Assembly (NCBI GenBank): GCA_963697695.1
Contig: OY969094.1
Location: 2,480,001 to 2,544,000 of the forward strand
DNA: 64,000 nucleotides
Origin: VRUE01 sp963697695
GTDB taxonomy: Bacteria; Actinomycetota; Thermoleophilia; Solirubrobacterales; 70-9
Direction: 5' to 3'
Shown here: in pieces, positions 16,314 through 24,585 of the stretch
Layout of the letters: the number at the start of each line of letters is the position of its first letter
Position numbering within the stretch: position 1 is the stretch's first letter
The notes under the pieces: generated by a model
Database searches by the model: none
The model's input: the letters and a program-made list of their open reading frames with translations, nothing else
Told to the model about the DNA's origin: nothing
Made by a program: the position numbers and the translations under genes

Positions 16314-16323
16314 TTTCTGAGGC

Positions 16324-17442
16324 GTGTCTCCGGAGTCGGCGAACGGCAAGGACGCCGTCGAACTGCCGCTGCTCACCAGGCGGCGTGCAGTGCAGACGGC
16401 GCTCGTCGTCCTTCTCCTGCTGATCGGGATCTATTTCCTCTTCCCCAAGCTCGTCGGCCTCGGCGACGCGCTGAGCAAGCTCAGCGATGCCGACCCGGTC
16501 TGGATTGCGGTTGCGATCGGCTTCAACGTGGTCGCCTTCGCCACCTACATCGCCCTCTTCAAGGCGGTGGTGGGGGGCGACGCGCTGCGCCTGCGCTGGT
16601 CGGAGACCTACGAGATCAACATGGCCGGCCTGGCGGCGACGCTGATCTTCTCGGCGGGCGGCGCCGGTGGCATCGCTCTCACCTACTGGGCGCTGCGCAA
16701 GGCGGGGATGCGCCGCCACGAGGTGGCGCGGCGGATGGTCGCCTTCCTCACCCTCCACTATGCCTTCTACCCGATTGCGCTGATCGTCTTTGGCGTTCTC
16801 TTGCGCACGGGTGTGGTCAGCGGCGAGGACTCGATCGAGCTGACGATCATCCCTGCCGGGGTGGCCGGCCTGCTGCTGATAGTCGGCCTGCTGGTCGCTC
16901 TCATCCCGCCCGATCTGGAGCGCCGTGTTGCGCCCTACGTGCACGGCGAGCGCTGGCGGTCGATCGCGGGCACGGTGGCCAAGGCCCCCGCCACGATCGG
17001 CGAGGGATTTCGCTTCGCTCTCGGTCTCTTCGCCCATCCCTCGCAGGGCGGGCTCGCAGTGATCGGTGCTGCCGGCTTCTGGGCCGCCAACATCGGCATC
17101 CTCTGGGCCTCCTTCCACGCTTTCGGCGTGCAGGCGCCGCTGGCGGTCGTGGTCCAGGGCTTCTTCCTCGGCATGGTCGCCAATCTCTTTCCGTTTGCGC
17201 CGGCTGGAGTGGGGGCCGTCGACGCCGGGATGATCGGTGCCTTCGTCCTCTTTGGGCTCCCCGAGGGGACGGTCTTCCCAGCGATCCTCGTCTACCGCTT
17301 TGTGGCTTTCTGGCTGCCGATCCCATTTGGGATCGTCGCCTTCTTCCAGCTCCGCACTCGGGTTCAGGAGTGGGAAGAAAAGGAGTTGCCGATCGATCGC
17401 TCGCGCAAGCCGGCCGCAGAGCTGGAGCCTGCCGCGCACTAA
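16324..17442 (+). CDS. Lysylphosphatidylglycerol synthase-type transmembrane protein (flippase-like)
   Basis: A 372-residue integral membrane protein with about eight helices and the hallmarks of the LPG_synthase_TM (UPF0104) family. These include LAATLIFSAGGAGGIALTYWALRKAGM (near residues 105-130) and NLFPFAPAGVGAVDAGM near 295. It lacks the soluble aminoacyl-transfer domain of MprF, so it is probably a lipid-handling membrane protein or a flippase-like partner, not a synthase. It starts with GTG, 10 bases after the PAP2 gene, and is likely co-transcribed with it. The C-terminus is charged (EKELPIDRSRK). The transported lipid is unknown. Confidence 0.8.
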   Translation: MSPESANGKDAVELPLLTRRRAVQTALVVLLLLIGIYFLFPKLVGLGDALSKLSDADPVWIAVAIGFNVVAFATYIALFKAVVGGDALRLRWSETYEINMAGLAATLIFSAGGAGGIALTYWALRKAGMRRHEVARRMVAFLTLHYAFYPIALIVFGVLLRTGVVSGEDSIELTIIPAGVAGLLLIVGLLVALIPPDLERRVAPYVHGERWRSIAGTVAKAPATIGEGFRFALGLFAHPSQGGLAVIGAAGFWAANIGILWASFHAFGVQAPLAVVVQGFFLGMVANLFPFAPAGVGAVDAGMIGAFVLFGLPEGTVFPAILVYRFVAFWLPIPFGIVAFFQLRTRVQEWEEKELPIDRSRKPAAELEPAAH

Positions 17443-17492
17443 AAAGAAAGGGGCCGATCCCCTCCCTGGCCGCAGCCGTTCGGGAATCGGCC
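17441..17492 (-). terminator. Intrinsic terminator of a short reverse-strand transcript
   Basis: On the reverse strand, GGCCGATTCCC (17492-17482) pairs with GGGATCGGCC (17461-17452) with one bulged base. It is followed at once by the T-rich run TTTCTTTTT (17449-17441). This is a classical intrinsic terminator for transcription coming from about 17.6 kb. It begins 10 bases after the stop of the peptide-sized gene at 17503-17562. In the forward direction no T-run follows, so it does not serve the upstream membrane gene. Confidence 0.75.
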
Positions 17493-17502
17493 GTGCCTGT
17501 AG

Positions 17503-17562
17503 CTAGGCCGTCTTGACGATTGAGATCAAGGGGACCTTCCGCTCGGTTTTGGCGAGCCTCAT
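17503..17562 (-). CDS. Stand-alone 19-residue basic peptide gene
   Basis: On the reverse strand a strong ribosome-binding site (GGGAGGTG, 17576-17569) stands eight bases before an ATG at 17562. This opens a 19-residue reading frame, beginning MRLAKTERKVP and ending IVKTA, that stops at TAG (17505-17503). A second ATG two codons upstream is closer to the site than usual. An intrinsic terminator follows within 11 bases, so the whole unit looks like one short transcript. The peptide is basic (three Lys, two Arg in the first ten residues plus one later Lys) with a hydrophobic patch. It could be a signal, a leader or a regulator; no family is recognised. Confidence 0.5.
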   Translation of the reverse strand: MRLAKTERKVPLISIVKTA

Positions 17563-17586
17563 CTGCATCACCTCCCTTCGTCAGCT

Positions 17587-17606
17587 AGAGGGAGCCCCTG
17601 CCCTCT
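17587..17606 (-). promoter_or_regulatory. Hairpin in the leader of the 19-residue peptide gene
   Basis: AGAGGG (17587-17592) and CCCTCT (17601-17606) are exact inverted repeats eight bases apart. They lie about ten bases upstream of the peptide gene's ribosome-binding site, so the leader RNA can fold there. Such a hairpin could affect translation or message stability. No regulator or ligand is suggested by the sequence. Confidence 0.35.
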
Positions 17607-17624
17607 GCCTAGACCTGCCGTATG

Positions 17625-17691
17625 GTGGAGGAAGTTCCACTAATGAAATGCAGCTCACCAAAAAGCAGTAGATGAACGATTAGGCTGCATT
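17625..17691. promoter_or_regulatory. Two inverted repeats in the divergent control region
   Basis: Between the peptide gene and the ArsR-like regulator there are two clear dyads. GTGGA (17625-17629) mirrors TCCAC (17636-17640) with six bases between, a layout typical of a dimeric winged-helix operator. AATGCAGC (17647-17654) mirrors GCTGCATT (17684-17691) 29 bases apart, which could be two operator half-regions or an RNA stem. The position just upstream of a DNA-binding protein gene suggests autoregulation and joint control of the divergent peptide gene. This is inference. Confidence 0.4.
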
Positions 17692-17738
17692 GGCACAATT
17701 CGGGCTAAACGTTCAATTTCAATCGAGGAGACGGCAAG

Positions 17739-18320
17739 ATGGCGACACTGGAAACGCGGCGGCAAGCGAGCCAGCAGCTGATCAAGGCTGTCGCCCACCC
17801 CTTGCGCTCCGAAATCCTCACGATCCTCGCCGAACGGACTGCGAGCCCGGCCGAAATGGCAAAGGAGCTCGACGTGGAAGTTGGGAACGTCAGCTACCAC
17901 GTCAGCCGCCTGGTCAAGCTTGGCTGCGCGGAGCTGGTGGCAGAGAAGCCGGTCCGTGGGGTGATCGAGCATTTCTACCGGGCGATTTCCCGGCCGCTGG
18001 TCGATGTGGAGGAGTGGGAACGGATGCCCCCCGCGGTCGCCAGCCACTTTGCGGGCCAGGCGGTGCAGCGGATCCTCGACGACTTCACCCGGGCTGCCAC
18101 AGCCGGCCTCCTCGCTCCCCAGGAAGACCTTCACCTCTCCCGGACGCCGCTTCTGCTCGACGAGGAGGGGCGCCGCGAAGCGCTCGAGCTGCATGCGCAG
18201 GCGCTCGGAGAGATCTTGGAGATCCAGGCGAGAAGCAGCGAGCGAATGGCGGTCAGCGGCGAGGCCGGGACCGCTGTCTCCTCCTCGCAGGCGTGCTTTG
18301 ACGTGCCTGCCGGCGCCTAG
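17739..18320 (+). CDS. ArsR-like winged-helix transcriptional regulator
   Basis: A 193-residue regulator. Residues 15-90 form a winged helix-turn-helix of the ArsR type: AVAHPLRSEILTILAER, then the recognition helix region VEVGNVSYHVSRLVKLGC, then a wing with EKPVRGVIEHFYRA. The C-terminal 100 residues form a helical domain of unknown ligand (VASHFAGQAVQRILDDFTRAA). There are no metal-binding cysteine clusters; the single Cys near residue 66 and the one near the end do not form a known arsenic site. A GAGGAG ribosome site precedes the ATG. It stands upstream of trxB and beside inverted repeats that are candidate operators. Targets are unknown. Confidence 0.8.
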   Translation: MATLETRRQASQQLIKAVAHPLRSEILTILAERTASPAEMAKELDVEVGNVSYHVSRLVKLGCAELVAEKPVRGVIEHFYRAISRPLVDVEEWERMPPAVASHFAGQAVQRILDDFTRAATAGLLAPQEDLHLSRTPLLLDEEGRREALELHAQALGEILEIQARSSERMAVSGEAGTAVSSSQACFDVPAGA

Positions 18321-18337
18321 GAGGGCCTAGGCCGAGC

Positions 18338-18359
18338 TATACTTCAAAAAGTAAAGTAT
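18338..18359 (+). promoter_or_regulatory. Candidate promoter and dyad upstream of trxB
   Basis: TATACT (18338-18343) resembles a -10 element. It overlaps an AT-rich dyad: ATACTT (18339-18344) mirrors AAGTAT (18354-18359) with nine bases between. This is an unusually AT-rich patch in a high-GC region, 37 bases before the trxB ATG. No good -35 box is visible at the normal spacing, so a regulator may be needed or the promoter is of another class. Confidence 0.35.
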
Positions 18360-18380
18360 TAGACTTCCGAGGCGGGCAAG

Positions 18381-19388
18381 ATGGCTGAGCAGAAGATCGA
18401 GAACGTGATCATCGTCGGCGGGGGGCCGGCCGGCTACACAGCGGCCCTCTACACCGCCCGCGCCAACCTCGAGCCGCTCGTCTTCGAGGGATTCCAGTGG
18501 GGCGGGCAGCTGCAGAACACGACCGATGTGGAGAACTACCCCGGCTATCCCGAGGGGATCATGGGGCCGGAGATGATGACCCAGTTTCGCGCCCAGGCCG
18601 AGCGCTTCGGGACGCGTTTCGTCACCGACGACGTCGACCGGGTCGAGCTCTCCGACGGCGGCCTGCAGAAGGTCTATCTGGGCGACGAGGAGCATCTGGC
18701 GAAAACCGTGATCCTGGCGATGGGGGCAGAGCCGCGCCGGCTCGGTATCCCCGGTGAGATCGAGCTGAGTGGCTGCGGTGTCTCCACCTGCGGCGTCTGC
18801 GACGGCGCCTTCTTCAAAGACCAGAAGGTGATGGTGATCGGCGGCGGCGACTCGGCGATGGAGGACTCGATCTTCATCTCCAAGTACGCCAGCGATCTGA
18901 CCTTGGTCAACCGGCGCGACGAGTTCCGCGCCTCGAAGATCATGCTCGACCGGACCAAAGAGCAGGACAACATCGACTTCAAGACGCCCTACGTCGCAGA
19001 GGAGTTCGTCGCCGGCGACAAAGGACGTCTCGACCACGTGCGGCTGCGCAACGTCGAGACCGGCGAGACGGAGGACTTCGACACCGACGGCGCCTTCGTC
19101 GCGATCGGCCACATCCCCCGCTCGGAGGTGGTGACCGGCCAGGTCGACACCGACGAGGACGGCTACATCGTCACCCAGCCAGGCTCGACCCGGACCAACC
19201 TCGCCGGCGTCTTCGCCGTCGGCGACGTCGTCGACCACACCTACCGCCAGGCGGTCACCGCCGCCGGCACCGGCTGCATGGGTGCCCTCGACGCCGAGTG
19301 GTACCTGCGCGACACCCCGCCTTCGCCCGAGGCCCACTGGCAGCGCGGCGGCGAGCCGGTCGAGGTCGCCCCGACGCCCGGGTCCTAG
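18381..19388 (+). CDS. trxB: Thioredoxin-disulfide reductase
   Basis: A 335-residue low-molecular-weight thioredoxin reductase that moves electrons from NADPH through FAD to thioredoxin. Key sites are the FAD-binding GGGPAG (13-18), the redox pair C137-G-V-C140 in the CxxC position, the NADPH-binding GGGDSA (154-159) and the C-terminal FAD motif GVFAVGDVVD. The active-site inner pair Gly-Val is not the usual Ala-Thr but keeps the spacing. The C-terminus is about 25 residues longer than usual (after EWYLRD) and Pro/Glu-rich. It may be controlled by the regulator just upstream. The stop shares CTAG with the convergent greA. Confidence 0.9.
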   Translation: MAEQKIENVIIVGGGPAGYTAALYTARANLEPLVFEGFQWGGQLQNTTDVENYPGYPEGIMGPEMMTQFRAQAERFGTRFVTDDVDRVELSDGGLQKVYLGDEEHLAKTVILAMGAEPRRLGIPGEIELSGCGVSTCGVCDGAFFKDQKVMVIGGGDSAMEDSIFISKYASDLTLVNRRDEFRASKIMLDRTKEQDNIDFKTPYVAEEFVAGDKGRLDHVRLRNVETGETEDFDTDGAFVAIGHIPRSEVVTGQVDTDEDGYIVTQPGSTRTNLAGVFAVGDVVDHTYRQAVTAAGTGCMGALDAEWYLRDTPPSPEAHWQRGGEPVEVAPTPGS

Positions 19389-19870
19389 CCGAGCAGCTTC
19401 TGGACCACGAAGGTGCGGGTGCCGCCGCGCGGGGTCTCGATCTTGACTGGCTTGCCGACCTTGGCGTCGCGCAGCGCCCTGCCGATCGGGGACTCGGCGG
19501 AGAGGCGGCCCTCGGCCAGGTCGGCCTCGGTCGAGCCGACCAGGGTCCAGGTGTTGACCTCGCCTTTCGCCTCGTCGAGCACCTCGGCGGTGCGGCCGAA
19601 GGCGAAGGCGTCGGCGTTGTCGTCGACCTCGACCACGACCGCAGTGCGCAGCCGTTCGCGCAGCCGCTTGATCTTGGTCTCGAGGTGGGCCTGGTCCTCC
19701 TTGGCGATGTGGTACTCGGCGTTCTCCTTGAGGTCGCCTTCCTCGCGCGCCACCTTGATCCGCGCCGCCATCTTGACCCGGCCAGGGCCTTCCAGCTGCT
19801 CGATCTCCTCACGCAGGGCGGCGATCCCCTCCTCGGTGATCGACTCGCCGCTCGAATCGGCTCCGGTCAT
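19385..19870 (-). CDS. greA: Transcription elongation factor GreA
   Basis: A 161-residue GreA. It rescues backtracked RNA polymerase by stimulating transcript cleavage through the secondary channel. The N-terminal coiled coil holds the conserved ARIKVAREEGDLKENAEYHIAKEDQ, in which the acidic tip residues D and E are present. The C-terminal domain has the family pattern SPIGRALRDAKVGKPVKIETPRG. I start it at the ATG at 19868-19870 (MTGADSSGES), which gives normal family length; a very long upstream extension in the same frame is antisense to other genes. The stop overlaps that of trxB in a CTAG. Confidence 0.93.
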   Translation of the reverse strand: MTGADSSGESITEEGIAALREEIEQLEGPGRVKMAARIKVAREEGDLKENAEYHIAKEDQAHLETKIKRLRERLRTAVVVEVDDNADAFAFGRTAEVLDEAKGEVNTWTLVGSTEADLAEGRLSAESPIGRALRDAKVGKPVKIETPRGGTRTFVVQKLLG

Positions 19871-19933
19871 TCCCGAACCCTTGCAGATGCGGCGCTCCGA
19901 GCGAGACCGCCGGCAGATCGACGCCGATTGCCG

Positions 19934-20233
19934 GTGCGGGCCTGGCGCTATCGTGGGCGAACGGCCTCCTGTACCCACACCCGCTCGATCCAGTATTTCG
20001 ACCCGCCGGCCGAGATCGCCGGCTGCGAGGAGTGCCTGGAGCAGGGGATGCAGTGGGTCCACCTGCGGATGTGCCAGAGCTGCGGGCACGTCGGCTGCTG
20101 CGACAACTCGCCCGGCAAGCATGCCACCGCGCATCACCGCGAGACGGGCCACCCGGTCATCCGCTCGGTCGAGCCGGGCGAGGACTGGAGCTGGTGCTAC
20201 GTCGATGAGGCGATGTTTCGCCTCGCCCGCTAG
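19934..20233 (+). CDS. UBP-type zinc finger protein
   Basis: A 99-residue protein whose body (about 33-95) is a ZnF-UBP domain. The ligand pattern is visible: CEECLEQG, CQSCGHVGCCDNS and HATAHHRETGHPV. The end DWSWCYVDEAMF is typical of bacterial stand-alone versions. In eukaryotes this fold binds the C-terminus of ubiquitin; in bacteria the ligand is not established. The start is uncertain: I use the GTG at 19934, and TTG at 19928 is another choice. The stop shares CTAG with the convergent alkylsulfatase gene. Confidence 0.8.
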   Translation: MRAWRYRGRTASCTHTRSIQYFDPPAEIAGCEECLEQGMQWVHLRMCQSCGHVGCCDNSPGKHATAHHRETGHPVIRSVEPGEDWSWCYVDEAMFRLAR

Positions 20234-22128
20234 TCCGGGGTGACGATGGCGAAGCTGGGGTCCGGCTCGTCGAGCAGGCCGAGCAGCTCGCCGAGCTGTG
20301 CTCCGTCGCCCTCGACCCGTAGGCGGCCGCTCTCGGCCAGGGCGGCGATGTCGGCGGTTTTGAGCAGCAGTTCGTTGAGTGCCTCGCGGGCGACGACGAG
20401 GGCGACGTCGGCCTTGGGCTGATGGCGGCCCGGGCGGTGGCTGAGAACGCCGTTGCGAACGGCGATCGCGTGCTGCTCGTCGGGGTCGGTGACGACCCAG
20501 TCGATCCGCAGCTGGTGCTCCCCGGCGCGCGGGCCGTCGAGCCGGACCGCCATCGCGTCCAGTAGCTGGCTGACGGTCAGGTGGGCGAGGACGTCGGGCG
20601 GGGCGGAGGAGGTCGGCGTGCCCGAGGTGCCTTCGCGCAGCTCCTTCGCTCCCATCAGGAAGAAGTTGCGCCAGCTCGCGTTCTCGGCGCCGTAGCCGAG
20701 CTGCTCGAGCGCGTCCGCCTGCAGCTCGCGCGCCTCGCGGTTCTCGGGGTCGGCGAAGACGACCCTGTTGACGACCTCGGCGACCCAGCGGTAGTCCCCT
20801 GCCTCGAAGGATTCGCGGGCCTTCGTCAGCACCGCATCGGTTCCGCCCATGAACTCCACGTAGCGGCGCGACTGCTCGACCGGCGGGTGCTCCCAGAGGT
20901 GGGCGGGATTGCCGTCGAACCAGCCCATGTAGCGCTGGTAGATCGCCTTCACGTTGTGGCTGAGCGAGCCGTAGTACTCGCGGCAGTGCCACTCGCGGGC
21001 GAGGCTCGGCGGCAGCTCGAGCAGCTCGGCGATCTCCGGTCCCGTGTGGCCCTTGTTGAGCAGGCGCAGGGTCTGATCGTGCAGGTAGCGGTAGAGGTCG
21101 CGCTGCTTCTCCAGGTAGTCGACGATCCGCTCGCTGCCCCAGCAGGGCCAGTGGTGGCCGGCGAAGAGCACCTCGGAGCGCTCGCCGAAGAGCTCGATCG
21201 CCTCGTCCAGGTAGTGGGCCCAGATGCGCGGGTCGCGGACGAGGGCGCCGCGCGGGGTGAGGATGTTGTGCATCGCGCGGGCGGCGTTGTCGGCGATGCA
21301 CAGCACCCGCTGCTCGGGGAAGTAGATGTTCATCTCCGCCGGCGCCTCGGTGCCGGGGGTGAGCTGGAAGCTCATACGCAGCCCGTCGACCGTCTCCTCC
21401 TGGCCCGTCTCGGCGATGTCGAGGTTGGGCGGGATCAGGGTGATCGTGCCCAGCGAGGTCGTTTGTCCGAGGCCGGAGCCGATCTGCCCGTCCGGGCCTC
21501 GCTCGAGCAGCGCTCCGTACATGTAGCCCGCGCGTCGCGCCATCGCGGTGCCGGCGAAGACGTTCTCGCTGACCGCGTGGTGGAGGAAGCCGGCGGGGGC
21601 GAGGACGGGGATCTCGCGGGCGTCGATTTCCTCCTGGGAGACGATGCCCTTGGCGCCGCCGAAGTGGTCGACGTGGCTGTGGGTGTAGATCAGCCCGGTG
21701 ACGGGGCGCTCGCCGCGCTGCTCGCGGTAGAGGGCCAGCGCCGCCGCCGCTGTCTCGGCCGAGACCAGCGGGTCGATGACGACGATCCCTTCCTCGCCCT
21801 CGATCACGTGCATGTTCGAGAGGTCGAAGCCGCGCAGCTGGTAGAAGCCCGGCGCCAGCTCGAAGAGGCCGGCAGGGAGGCTGAGCCGGCTCTGGCGCCA
21901 AAGGCTGGGGTGGGCTGTGTCGGGCGGGTCGGCGTCGAGGAAGCCGTAGGACTCGAGCTCCCAAGCGGTCCGGCCCTCGGCGGTCTCGACGGTGGCAGGC
22001 TCGAAGGGGGCGATGAGGCCGCGCCGGGCGTCGGCGAAGTCGGCCTCGTCGGCGAACGGCAGGGCGGTGAGGGCCTCGCGGTTCTGGGCGGCGATGCGGT
22101 CGCTCGCCGGCTTGCGGGGAGAGCTCAC
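20230..22128 (-). CDS. Alkylsulfatase (metallo-beta-lactamase fold, SdsA type)
   Basis: A 632-residue zinc hydrolase that splits sulfate from primary alkyl sulfates such as long-chain surfactants, giving an alcohol and sulfate. The metal motif THSHVDHFGG (H150, H152, D154, H155) is intact, and GHHWPCWGSE carries a later His. The middle section (about 370-480) matches the dimerisation domain and the end (about 500-630) the SCP2-like lipid-binding domain of SdsA1. No export signal is visible, so it should act in the cytoplasm. Its ATG overlaps the stop of the hydroxyacyl-CoA dehydrogenase gene, linking desulfation to beta-oxidation. Confidence 0.88.
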   Translation of the reverse strand: MSSPRKPASDRIAAQNREALTALPFADEADFADARRGLIAPFEPATVETAEGRTAWELESYGFLDADPPDTAHPSLWRQSRLSLPAGLFELAPGFYQLRGFDLSNMHVIEGEEGIVVIDPLVSAETAAAALALYREQRGERPVTGLIYTHSHVDHFGGAKGIVSQEEIDAREIPVLAPAGFLHHAVSENVFAGTAMARRAGYMYGALLERGPDGQIGSGLGQTTSLGTITLIPPNLDIAETGQEETVDGLRMSFQLTPGTEAPAEMNIYFPEQRVLCIADNAARAMHNILTPRGALVRDPRIWAHYLDEAIELFGERSEVLFAGHHWPCWGSERIVDYLEKQRDLYRYLHDQTLRLLNKGHTGPEIAELLELPPSLAREWHCREYYGSLSHNVKAIYQRYMGWFDGNPAHLWEHPPVEQSRRYVEFMGGTDAVLTKARESFEAGDYRWVAEVVNRVVFADPENREARELQADALEQLGYGAENASWRNFFLMGAKELREGTSGTPTSSAPPDVLAHLTVSQLLDAMAVRLDGPRAGEHQLRIDWVVTDPDEQHAIAVRNGVLSHRPGRHQPKADVALVVAREALNELLLKTADIAALAESGRLRVEGDGAQLGELLGLLDEPDPSFAIVTPD

Positions 22129-23327
22129 TGCACCCGCTCCGCTTGGCTGAGCAGATGTGGCGCCGGCCGGTAGGCCTCGCCGTGCTCCCGCCGCAGGTTC
22201 TCGAGGATCTCGACCGCCCTTGTGGGGCCGATCAGCTCGGTGAACTCGAGCGGGCCGCGTGGCCAGTTGAACCCGAGCCGCATCGCCGTGTCCATGTCGG
22301 CCGGTGAGCCGACTTCCTCTTCGAGCGCTAACGCCGCCTCGTTGGCGATCTGGGCGAGCAGGCGGGGGAGGATCTGCGGCGCGGCGGGGTCGATCTGCGC
22401 CAGCTCGGCTGGGTCCAGCGTGGGCGCATCGATGTCGAGGTCGGGATCGGGCTCGCGGTGGCGCCCGTCGCCGTAGAGGTAAAAGCCCCGGCCGCTCTTG
22501 CGCCCGAGGTGCCCATCGCCGACCAGCCGCTCCTGGATCGGGCTCGGCCGCCAGCGCTCCGGTTCGCCGCCTTGGCTGAAGAAGGAGCGGGCGACGCTGA
22601 GGTTGACGTCGAGGCCGATCAGGTCGATCAGCTCGAACGGGCCCATGCGGAAGCCGCCGCCGAGCCGGCAGACACGGTCGATCGTCGCGGCGTCGGCGAC
22701 GCCGCCGGCAAGCATCCGCAGCGACTCCAGGGTGAAGGGGCGAGCGAGCCGGTTGGCGATGAAGCCGGGGCTGTCCTTGGCGCGGATCGGGATGCGTCCC
22801 ATCTGCGCCCCCACCTCAGCGGTGGTGTCGAGGGCGTCTTGGGTCGAGTCCGCGGTGGCGACCACCTCGACCAGCTTCATCAGCGCCGGTGGGTTGAAGA
22901 AGTGCATGCCGACGACGCGCTCGCGGTTCGGCACCTCGGCTGCGATCGCCGTCACCGGCAGCGAGGAGGTGTTGCTGGCGAGGATCGTCGCGGGGCCGCA
23001 GGCGGCGGCAAGCGAGGCGAACAGCTCTCGCTTCAGCCCGATGTCCTCGGGCGCGGCCTCGACCACCAGGTCGCATTCGGCGAGATCGCCGAGGCTGTGA
23101 GCGGCACCGACCTGGGCGCTCGCCGAATCAGCGTCCTTCTCGCTCCACATCCCCTTCGCCGCTCCCTTGGTGAGCGACGTGTGCAGCCGCTCGATCCCGG
23201 TTTCGAGGGCGGCGGGGATCGGGTCGTAGAGGCGAGTCTCGTAGCCGCCAAGCGCAGCGATCTGGGCGATCCCGGCACCCATCGTCCCGGCGCCGACCAC
23301 CCCGACTCGTTCGACCTGGCGGCTCAT
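22125..23327 (-). CDS. 3-hydroxyacyl-CoA dehydrogenase
   Basis: A 400-residue NAD-dependent enzyme that oxidises 3-hydroxyacyl-CoA to 3-ketoacyl-CoA. The N-terminal Rossmann motif is VGAGTMGAGIAQIAA (residues 10-24). The catalytic region holds SNTSSLPVTAIA and the HFFNPPALMKLVEVV segment with its conserved His and Pro residues. After the usual C-terminal domain (FIANRLARPF, RLGGGFRMGPFELIDLIGLD) comes a second partial copy of that domain (NWPRGPLEFTELIG), giving the longer 400-residue form. Both ends overlap neighbours by four bases (ATGA), so it sits in a tightly coupled operon with the cupin and alkylsulfatase genes. Confidence 0.92.
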   Translation of the reverse strand: MSRQVERVGVVGAGTMGAGIAQIAALGGYETRLYDPIPAALETGIERLHTSLTKGAAKGMWSEKDADSASAQVGAAHSLGDLAECDLVVEAAPEDIGLKRELFASLAAACGPATILASNTSSLPVTAIAAEVPNRERVVGMHFFNPPALMKLVEVVATADSTQDALDTTAEVGAQMGRIPIRAKDSPGFIANRLARPFTLESLRMLAGGVADAATIDRVCRLGGGFRMGPFELIDLIGLDVNLSVARSFFSQGGEPERWRPSPIQERLVGDGHLGRKSGRGFYLYGDGRHREPDPDLDIDAPTLDPAELAQIDPAAPQILPRLLAQIANEAALALEEEVGSPADMDTAMRLGFNWPRGPLEFTELIGPTRAVEILENLRREHGEAYRPAPHLLSQAERVQ

Positions 23328-23809
23328 GATTTCGGTGGGTCCTCGCCCTCCCAGAACGGGACCTCGTCGCGCTCATGGAAGACCCGGTGCATGCCCTCCC
23401 CGCGCCCACCGGGCGGTCGCCCGAGGGCGCTCAACTTCCCGGACTCCGGTCGCACGACCACCTCCGGGGCGTTCATCTCGCTTACCAGCAGGACGCGCGC
23501 CTCCTCCTTGCCGCGGTTCAGCACCTGGTGTGCGCCGGCCTCGCCGCGCGGAAAGGAGACGACCTCGCCGGGCGTGAGGAGCCGCTCGTCGTCGATGGTT
23601 CTCAGCGACGGCGTGCCGGCGATCACAATCAGCATCTCCTCGTTGCCGAGGTGGTAGTGAAGGGGGAAGGCTGCCTGGTTCGGCGGTAGGGCAAAGAGGC
23701 TTGCCCCGAGTCGCTCGGCTCCGGACTGACGCCCGAGCAGCGCCCGCTGCCAGCTGAACCCGGCTTGCTCGCTGTGCTCCTCGAAGTCGGGATCGAAGAG
23801 ATTGGCCAT
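23324..23809 (-). CDS. Cupin-domain protein
   Basis: A 161-residue protein with one cupin barrel (about 45-115). The first motif is FPLHYHLGNEEMLIVIAGTPSLR, with His, His and Glu as likely metal ligands. The second is LTPGEVVSFPRGEAGAHQVLN, with the fourth His. A single catalytic-type metal site is expected, but the reaction is unknown. Its stop overlaps the next gene by four bases and it starts two bases after the enoyl-CoA hydratase gene. The position inside a beta-oxidation operon suggests handling of an acyl or sulfated intermediate, but this is inference. Confidence 0.8.
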   Translation of the reverse strand: MANLFDPDFEEHSEQAGFSWQRALLGRQSGAERLGASLFALPPNQAAFPLHYHLGNEEMLIVIAGTPSLRTIDDERLLTPGEVVSFPRGEAGAHQVLNRGKEEARVLLVSEMNAPEVVVRPESGKLSALGRPPGGRGEGMHRVFHERDEVPFWEGEDPPKS

Positions 23810-23810
23810 T

Positions 23811-24581
23811 TCAGCGCCCCTCGAATTTCGGCTCGCGCTTCTCGAGGAAGGCCTGCATTCCCTCCACCCGGTCCTCGGTCGCCATCGCCAGCTCGTAGAG
23901 GCGGCGCTCGTTCTCGAGGCCGGCGGAGAGAGCGGTCTCCTCAGCCGTGAGCACGGCCTGCTTGGCGAGGCGGGTGGCGATCGGCGGCCGCTCGGCCACG
24001 GTGCGGGCGAGGTCCATCGCCTCCTCCAGCCAGCGGCCCTTTTTCACCGCCTTGTTGACCAGGCCCATCTCCAGTGCCATCTCGGCGTCGAAGCGGCGGC
24101 CGGTGAGCACGTACTCCATCGCCAATTGCTTGCCCATCACCCGCGCCAGGCGCTGGGTGCCACCGCCCCCGGGGATGATCCCCAAGGTGATCTCAGGCTG
24201 GCCGAAGCGGGCGTCGGCATCGGCGACGATCATGTCGCAGGCGAGCGCCAGCTCGCAGCCGCCGCCCAGCGCGTAGCCGGAGACGGCCGCGATCGTCGGC
24301 GTCTTGATCGCGGCGACGCGACGCCAGAAGGAGGCGGCAGGGTGGCGCAGCGCCTCGGCGAAGCTACGTTCGCTCATAGCCTTGATGTCGGCGCCGGCGG
24401 CGAAGACCTCGTCGGAGCCGGCGATGACGATGCAGCGCACCTCGGGGTCGGGATCGAGCCGCTCCAGCTCGGAGGCGAGCTCCTCCATCATCTCCGGCGA
24501 GAGGGCGTTGCGCGCCTCGGGGCGGTTGAGGCGAAGCAGGGCGACGTGGCCGTCGAGAGAGGTCTCGATCAGCCCGGCCAT
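23811..24581 (-). CDS. Enoyl-CoA hydratase
   Basis: A 256-residue crotonase-fold enzyme adding water to 2-enoyl-CoA. The oxyanion-hole segment AAGADIKAM is present near residues 61-69. The second signature, ALGGGCELALACDMIVADADARFGQPEITLGIIPGGGGTQRL, is intact. The Glu of PEITLG is the second of the two catalytic acids, and the other lies in the GGGCELA region. The length is normal for the family. It lies four bases after the acyl-CoA dehydrogenase gene and one base before the cupin gene. Confidence 0.93.
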   Translation of the reverse strand: MAGLIETSLDGHVALLRLNRPEARNALSPEMMEELASELERLDPDPEVRCIVIAGSDEVFAAGADIKAMSERSFAEALRHPAASFWRRVAAIKTPTIAAVSGYALGGGCELALACDMIVADADARFGQPEITLGIIPGGGGTQRLARVMGKQLAMEYVLTGRRFDAEMALEMGLVNKAVKKGRWLEEAMDLARTVAERPPIATRLAKQAVLTAEETALSAGLENERRLYELAMATEDRVEGMQAFLEKREPKFEGR

Positions 24582-24585
24582 CTCC

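Noticed and set aside
19871..21964. Upstream extension of the greA frame across the alkylsulfatase gene
   Set aside because: Residues before MTGADSSGES are Arg/Pro-rich shadow sequence of the overlapping gene, and GreA has normal length without them.
20581..22173. 530-codon forward frame opposite the alkylsulfatase gene
   Set aside because: It has no motif, unusual composition and is antisense to a gene with intact zinc-binding motifs.
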